Below, piece after piece: positions 21,001 to 24,865 of a DNA stretch of 24,865 nt. The notes below the pieces were generated by a model, which was not told where the DNA came from, did no database searches, and worked only from the letters and a program-made list of their open reading frames with translations. Position 1 is the stretch's first letter. Each line of letters begins with the position of its first letter. A program made the position numbers and the translations under genes. Source of the DNA: a virus. The stretch covers positions 1 to 24,865 of IMG/VR virus record IMGVR_UViG_3300010372_000012. The stretch is one strand, 5' to 3'.

Positions 21001-23200
21001 GCCCTTTACTAGAGAACACTACCTCTTCTGAGTCACCTAACTCCAGCATCCGTGACCAATCGGCTTTATCCTTACCGTCGTTCATCCGTAAGACAGGGTT
21101 CAACATCCCTCTTTGGATAGTCGCCAATCTATTAGCCTTATCTGTGTAGTTAGATACCGTATCAAACAGGTCTCTCTCTACCCTCATAGCAAAGTTAATA
21201 AGCCCGTTAGAGATAGCGTTACTAGGTAAGAATACCTGAGAGTCGAACGGGTTAACGAACGCTGTGTTAGGGCGTATCTTAACATCTGAACGTACAAAGA
21301 ACTCTAGCTCACCTGTGAAGTCAGGGCTAACATCAGCTACTTGCATTAGCTCTGACTGTATACCACGAGGTTTAGCTAGTATCTCGTAAGATTCACCGAA
21401 CAAGAACTTAGCTGCGTTGTCTGCTTCGCCGATGGTACTGTATCCACCATCCTTAGATGCACCGAATACAGAACGAATAAGTAAACCACCTGACTCCTCA
21501 CCTAAGATCTCCGAACCAGATGGGTGCAGAGTACCGCGGGAGTTCTTAGCTACCATCTGAGAGTACTTATCAGGAACCTGAGCTAACTCCCCTTCACGAA
21601 GTAAAGTTAAACCAGAGTGATCTGATAACTCTCTGTTGAACTGTTCATACCGTACAGATCTATTCACCCTCTCAGAGTTCGTAGGAACGTCTGTAAGCAT
21701 GTTAGGATGCACACCAATAGGTGAGCTAGGGTCAGGTACTAATCTCTCAACCAGCTGCTCTGGAGTAACTCCTAGGGCCTGCACTGCTTTAGGGTTCGCT
21801 TGGATAGCTTTAGCTAACAGAACAGAAGCTTGCTCAGGGTTCGTCTCCTTCATCGTATCTAAGAGAGAACCAGTCCCTGTCTGCAAGTTCACATCAGCTC
21901 TTGGGTCACGAGTCATCGCCCTTGAAGCTATAGCTGAATCTTCGATAGCTGAGTTAATAACTCTGTTGATCTCTGCTATAGTATCAGGAGACCAAGAAGC
22001 GTTCATGCTAGCTCTACCTAGTAATTTAATACTAGCCATCTTAGCTAACGCTGGTAGTTTCTTAACTACCCCAGCAACCACAGTTACATCTAAAGTATCG
22101 AACGCATCAGCGATGTTACCTAGAGTTACCTGACCTGAGTTCGCCTTACGTAGCTCATCCTTAATAACATCGAACAGTTCGTTAGACCACACAGGGTTAA
22201 CTTCAGGAGCTACTTCGTCTAGTGAACTGACAACAGTCTGTAGTTCCTCTAGTCGTAGGTACAGATCATCTAGTGTTACGTTAGGGTCAGTCAAGTACTG
22301 AATAATCTTATCTGCGTGCGCTGATTTAAAAGCGTACTGGTCTAGTGATACCGACTCACCAAATGATTCTTGTAAGATACCTAACAGTTTACCTTGGTCG
22401 TACCGACCTGCAACAGACTGAGCTGGGTTCAACAGAGCTGTGAACCAATCGCTTACCGTTGAACGCTCTAGATCAGAGTCAGACTTCCGAGACAGCATAT
22501 CGTCGATAGCTCTACGGTACATAACCTCACCAGCTACATGCTGGAAGTCTCCCAAGTACTGACGTTGTTCAGGAGTTAAATTCGAAGACACCTCAGCTAC
22601 TAACTGAGATACCTTCTCCATTGTTTGGACATCAGTACTCTGCTCTTGAACTAATGCCTGAGCTTCCAGCCCAGCCTGTGGGTCAGCTTGTACACCAGTT
22701 AAAGCTTCTAGGTTCTGCCATAGTGCAGCATTAATAGAACCTACTTCCTTTCTAGTTCTCTCGTCTAAGAAAGAACTTAACAAAGGTGAGGCACCAGTTG
22801 ATACTAAGTCAGCTGCTACCTCTTGCATTACACCCTGAACATCCTCACCATCACCAGCCATAGACATACTAACTAGAGTACCTATCTCAGAAGCTTTGTG
22901 TTCTGCTTTAGGTTTAACACTAGGTTGTACGAACTGCTCAAAGAAAGTATAGTCTTGCTCTTGTGTCTCGGTGAAAAAAGAAGTACCAACCAAAGGTGAA
23001 GCTTGTGGCTGTGCTGGTACTTCTGCGGGAACTTGTGTCTTTAGAATCTCTGGAGTTATCTCAGTGTTCAAGCTGCCAGAGTCCTGTATCTCTTTATCAG
23101 CTAACTCTTTATCTGTCACAGGAGTAGAGGCAGCTATGAGAGTCTCCTCTGGGATACCCATAGCAGTACCTTGCTCTAGCAGTTCTTGATCAGTAGCCAT
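18077..23200 (-). CDS. Giant internal virion / DNA ejection protein (1707 aa)
   Basis: A single 1707-residue open frame in the position of T7 gp16, the large ejected core protein (1318 residues). It is mainly helical and hydrophilic. Its N-terminal ~100 residues are Pro/Glu/Gln-rich and probably flexible. A hydrophobic stretch near residues ~1390-1410 (FMTVMGMSGLFGIGTYAL) could insert in a membrane. A central part (~560-700) is strand-rich. I did not find the lytic transglycosylase block that starts T7 gp16 (the ES-x-G / GLxQ pattern), so wall digestion may be done by another protein. It is preceded by AAGGA on the minus strand. It is too different from the N4 virion RNA polymerase to suggest that role. 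Confidence 0.75.
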   Translation of the reverse strand: MATDQELLEQGTAMGIPEETLIAASTPVTDKELADKEIQDSGSLNTEITPEILKTQVPAEVPAQPQASPLVGTSFFTETQEQDYTFFEQFVQPSVKPKAEHKASEIGTLVSMSMAGDGEDVQGVMQEVAADLVSTGASPLLSSFLDERTRKEVGSINAALWQNLEALTGVQADPQAGLEAQALVQEQSTDVQTMEKVSQLVAEVSSNLTPEQRQYLGDFQHVAGEVMYRRAIDDMLSRKSDSDLERSTVSDWFTALLNPAQSVAGRYDQGKLLGILQESFGESVSLDQYAFKSAHADKIIQYLTDPNVTLDDLYLRLEELQTVVSSLDEVAPEVNPVWSNELFDVIKDELRKANSGQVTLGNIADAFDTLDVTVVAGVVKKLPALAKMASIKLLGRASMNASWSPDTIAEINRVINSAIEDSAIASRAMTRDPRADVNLQTGTGSLLDTMKETNPEQASVLLAKAIQANPKAVQALGVTPEQLVERLVPDPSSPIGVHPNMLTDVPTNSERVNRSVRYEQFNRELSDHSGLTLLREGELAQVPDKYSQMVAKNSRGTLHPSGSEILGEESGGLLIRSVFGASKDGGYSTIGEADNAAKFLFGESYEILAKPRGIQSELMQVADVSPDFTGELEFFVRSDVKIRPNTAFVNPFDSQVFLPSNAISNGLINFAMRVERDLFDTVSNYTDKANRLATIQRGMLNPVLRMNDGKDKADWSRMLELGDSEEVVFSSKGHAESVLGTNISNRTWKAYTGARDFYDSMAHVRQVATYNKLNSRGFKSVYTRDGILKDLGGNLHAKPIVERPVISSVKPTQAPLGDTTTVWGKELYDVTTGSYVPLTDDLLDGIYKDTNKMVVALSRNAEFTDGKAVTYAIVNTTDIKPLTNTPMNIRKGHIDVNYKGEDALAFLGYGHKGGTSFKVEATVSRQVNGVDDQYSKAVGIYANNVQADEARAAMIAQEIDELGGAATEADILAIEAKYSTKLTVEGELEVGLDITGSTTGLPAHARKRGERLLGPEGLAHVLDPEEALNKGVHEARRYLGVEAIDMLKERFSQTYGKFMDGYEGFFPDFKEFSPKWKDAAKTNGLVDEAKRFHDYISTVERSVMGKDITMFLNHVDSWAESLRAGGSTFSGGALRAASRGGDVAFQKTKELTTAMFIASRPLYQIMANSSQILYLGTQNPARFVSRTVPRSLNTLTALAFDGRHSYDLLAKTFGSGMTGEKYQKYIKNMKESGMFSTNMGNDIYSALAEGGKIEAGRHNVLSKTFFKNAVNPVEAVARAGKLLLIPQRTAIDFSNLFAWNHAASEIISKKGLDYQLSRRGTEETTALARRLTFNQNRADQFNYQQNFLSLQLQFIQHVHRMSLQLVADPSTRLLTGNRVKLSADGTNPYADSWGQSFMTVMGMSGLFGIGTYALTDEQGLKTTQYFEDQGVPKELISLYMDGLVGKGVEDVFGEKFDVASRISPIGAMRSTLEMMFTNDGGLVLGGPSVALWDTARNLYNLGQAYSTSEEMTSEDALKLMKSIGTKSLAGFRDAEKAYFAAKWGVYVDSNGKPIADVADLSWIPIMFSIPPESVQARYADLNKVYGVEEEAQLVAKAANRIAIDFLGEYSRDQISGDVLVQAVLEGTRMIDLTLSDSPNTASIAKETFMRQLAFTPDGLLTQHAEKLFSNLSSEDAKARIRQYKALNPAHAPHADMLLEFLERKEEE

Positions 23201-23213
23201 TCTTTATTCCTTG

Positions 23214-23657
23214 CTAAGCTGAACCAGAACCGCCAGCTGGGATTCCACCAGCTGCGCTGGCGCCCATTAATGCTAGGCTTGATACAGCAGAGTACGTACC
23301 AGCTTGTGATTGGTATCTAGCTGCTCTGCGATTGAACTGGTTAATAACGCCAACACCTGTCTCAGTCTGTTGACTGAACGCTAGGTTACTTGCTGCTGTT
23401 GTTTGTATACTAGCTAGCTGCCCAGACAATCCAGAGGAGTCAGCTGTGCCAGATGATACCCCTTGTTGCAGAGCAGAAGCCCTAGCTATCTGTGCTTGTC
23501 TTAGTTGTTGTAATCTGTCTCTCTGAGCACTTCGTCCTTCTATTTTTTGCTGAACTCTACCAGCCCTCTCTGTAGCTTTCCTAGCTTTGTTCTGAGAGTA
23601 CACCGAAGCACCAGTAGCTACGGCTGCGACAGCAACCGCTGCGATAACACCTGTCAT
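23214..23657 (-). CDS. Small internal virion protein (T7 gp14-like)
   Basis: A 147-residue protein with a hydrophobic N-terminal segment (VIAAVAVAAVATGASVY), a basic Gln/Arg-rich helical region (KATERAGRVQQKIEGRSAQR onwards) and a Ser/Gly/Ala-rich, low-complexity C-terminal half ending in a Gly-rich tail. This layout is typical of the T7 gp14 class of ejected proteins that help form the outer-membrane channel. AGGAGA precedes the start. It lies directly before the giant ejection protein, in the same order as T7 14-15/16. It overlaps the cupin-like gene by ATGA. Confidence 0.7.
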   Translation of the reverse strand: MTGVIAAVAVAAVATGASVYSQNKARKATERAGRVQQKIEGRSAQRDRLQQLRQAQIARASALQQGVSSGTADSSGLSGQLASIQTTAASNLAFSQQTETGVGVINQFNRRAARYQSQAGTYSAVSSLALMGASAAGGIPAGGSGSA

Positions 23658-24067
23658 ATTTCTTTCTCCTGAAGTAAGTCTTGCTCGTTAGGTACAGACA
23701 TTAGCTCTAGTAAACCTTCATGGGATTTAGCATCAGTCTTATGTACCGACACCCACACAGTATCGTCATGAGCGTACCCAGCACGCTTACGGCCCGGTAC
23801 GCCGACGAATAAGTTGTACCCAGTGTACCTCTGTAGGCCTTTATCAGTTACCACTGAGATATCGCCTGAGATCATTATATCAACGTACGGATCTTTCCAT
23901 ACACGAGAAATAAGAGCTGTACCTTTTGGTATGATAATCTCTCTTGTGTATAAACCAGAAGCTACGAACTCTAGTGTAGGTATCTCTACCTGCTCTTCTT
24001 GTAACATTTTATCCTGAAGAGCTAGGATACCTTCTTTATCATTTATGTATTTAACTATGGTATCCAT
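23654..24067 (-). CDS. Cupin-like beta-barrel protein, structural neighbourhood
   Basis: A 137-residue protein whose middle (FVASGLYTREIIIPKGTAL, then DIMISGDISVVTDKG, then VGVPGRKRAGYAHDDTVWVSVHKT) has the strand pattern of a small cupin. The family is common in podovirus genomes near tail genes. The typical metal-binding histidines are not obvious (only two histidines near the C-terminal strands), so it may be a structural rather than enzymatic barrel. It starts in a TAATG overlap with the tail gene. Exact role unknown. Confidence 0.65.
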   Translation of the reverse strand: MDTIVKYINDKEGILALQDKMLQEEQVEIPTLEFVASGLYTREIIIPKGTALISRVWKDPYVDIMISGDISVVTDKGLQRYTGYNLFVGVPGRKRAGYAHDDTVWVSVHKTDAKSHEGLLELMSVPNEQDLLQEKEI

Positions 24068-24865
24068 TACATCCTTCCTTTAGCTGTGTACTGTACACTG
24101 AAGCCTAACATCTCAACAGCATCTGACCCTACAGCATCGAACCTGAACTGGACAGCCTTACCTTTACCACGTAATTTATCTTTGAACTGGACAACTGTAT
24201 CCCCAGTATCAAAAGAAGATACGCCGTCATTAGCTGGTGCCCACCCCCTTGGTACAGGGTTGTATATCTGCCTCGAAGCTTCTTTAGCGGATGTCCTGAA
24301 GTCCCACTGCACAGACATGTTACATGAACTAGGTCTGTCAAAGAAGTACTCACCAACACCTGTGGTAACTGTTGTCTCAGTTTTCCTGAAGAACACGTTA
24401 ACCAAAGGAGCACCTTTGTTCCGTGTGTAGTTCCCTAATGTTTCATAGTTCGTGACTAAGTACGAGCTGTATTCTTCAGTCCCGTAGTCTCTATAATCTG
24501 ATACTGACTCTTGATCATTAACAGCTAAGTACCAACTGGTAGAAGGGTCGCCACCTGCGTTACCTACACGGACTACGAAGTAAGATCTCTGATCAACTGT
24601 TGAGTACACTATAGAGTCGGGTACTCTTGAAGAGCTAGATGTACTTAACTGCCAAGGATACCACCCACCTACCTCAAGATTCAGAACTAAGATCTCTCCA
24701 GTGAATCTCTTGTGGCAGTAGATAGACTTATCTTTCTCGTTGTAATGCAGGAGCAGGTTCTCATTAGAGAACGACTTCCACTTAGTTCTAATTGTAGAAT
24801 CAGTTAAGGAAGTTACTCTTGGGTTCCCGAAGTCATCAGTACTAATAGAGAACATAGAGTCTGAA
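24067..24865 (-). CDS. Tail tubular-type protein (T7 gp12-like), 3' part only
   Basis: The C-terminal ~265 residues of a larger tail protein. The frame continues upstream through the window edge without a stop, so the apparent ATG at 24855 is internal. The sequence is strand-rich with aromatic repeats (EVGGWYPWQLS, SWYLAVND, EYFFDRP). It ends RGKGKAVQFRFDA...VEMLGFSVQYTAKGRM, the pattern that closes many gp12-type nozzle proteins. Its position before the cupin-like and gp14-like genes fits that role. Confidence 0.72.
   Translation of the reverse strand, partial: SDSMFSISTDDFGNPRVTSLTDSTIRTKWKSFSNENLLLHYNEKDKSIYCHKRFTGEILVLNLEVGGWYPWQLSTSSSSRVPDSIVYSTVDQRSYFVVRVGNAGGDPSTSWYLAVNDQESVSDYRDYGTEEYSSYLVTNYETLGNYTRNKGAPLVNVFFRKTETTVTTGVGEYFFDRPSSCNMSVQWDFRTSAKEASRQIYNPVPRGWAPANDGVSSFDTGDTVVQFKDKLRGKGKAVQFRFDAVGSDAVEMLGFSVQYTAKGRM

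Noticed and set aside
21636-22133. A 165-codon plus-strand frame inside the giant ejection protein gene.
   Set aside because: It is an antisense shadow; no motif, no start signal, and it lies inside a confirmed long frame.
1-24865. tRNA genes, CRISPR arrays, integrase or transposase.
   Set aside because: Nothing with a convincing cloverleaf, regular spacer array or recombinase motif was seen on either strand.

Overview
The window is a gene-dense stretch of a tailed bacteriophage genome, most likely a podovirus related to the phiEco32-like (kuravirus) group. The evidence is gene content: a pair of glutamine-synthetase-fold COOH-NH2 ligases with an ATP-grasp ligase, a T7-type primase-helicase, a small ECF-like sigma factor, a T7-type family A DNA polymerase, a FEN-type 5'-3' exonuclease, and a T7-like order of tail-tube and internal virion (ejection) proteins. 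The host is probably a Gram-negative bacterium; the sequence does not identify it further. I see no tRNA, CRISPR array, integrase or insertion sequence.

Layout. (1) 26-3430, plus strand: an amidoligase cassette of two different GS-fold ligases, an unknown protein between them, an ATP-grasp ligase and a small unknown protein, all overlapping like one operon. (2) 3442-7142: a homing endonuclease whose N-terminus copies the start of the next gene, the primase-helicase itself, five small unknown genes, and a sigma-like factor. (3) 7185-9924: DNA polymerase split inside motif B by a 760-nt group I intron that carries an endonuclease VII-type HNH gene. (4) 9924-14394: small proteins (two with paired membrane segments), an ssDNA-binding-like protein, the 5'-3' exonuclease, a nucleotidyltransferase-like protein, an endonuclease VII-like resolvase, a metallophosphoesterase and a zinc-ribbon protein. 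(5) 14384-16072: a lysozyme/transglycosylase-like protein, three micro-genes coupled by ATGA overlaps, and two MazG-type or MazG-like helical proteins. (6) 16073-16281: the only sizeable gap (209 bp), holding an inverted repeat and two terminators where the two gene blocks converge. (7) 16282-24865, minus strand: structural genes read right to left: a tail tubular-type protein (cut by the window end), a cupin-like protein, a gp14-like internal protein, a 1707-residue ejection protein and a 597-residue internal protein.

How the genes work together. Regions 2-5 form the DNA replication, nucleotide handling and middle-expression module. The primase-helicase, polymerase, ssDNA-binding protein and exonuclease replicate DNA and degrade other DNA. 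The resolvase trims branched DNA, and the sigma-like factor would redirect host RNA polymerase. Region 7 builds the tail tube and the proteins ejected into the host. The amidoligase cassette is the most intriguing block: it has every part of a small ATP-dependent peptide or amide synthesis pathway, with no obvious role in replication or virion assembly. Most plus-strand genes overlap by 1-20 nt (ATGA, TGATG, TAATG), so translational coupling is probably general. Several genes appear to use GTG or TTG starts behind good Shine-Dalgarno sequences.
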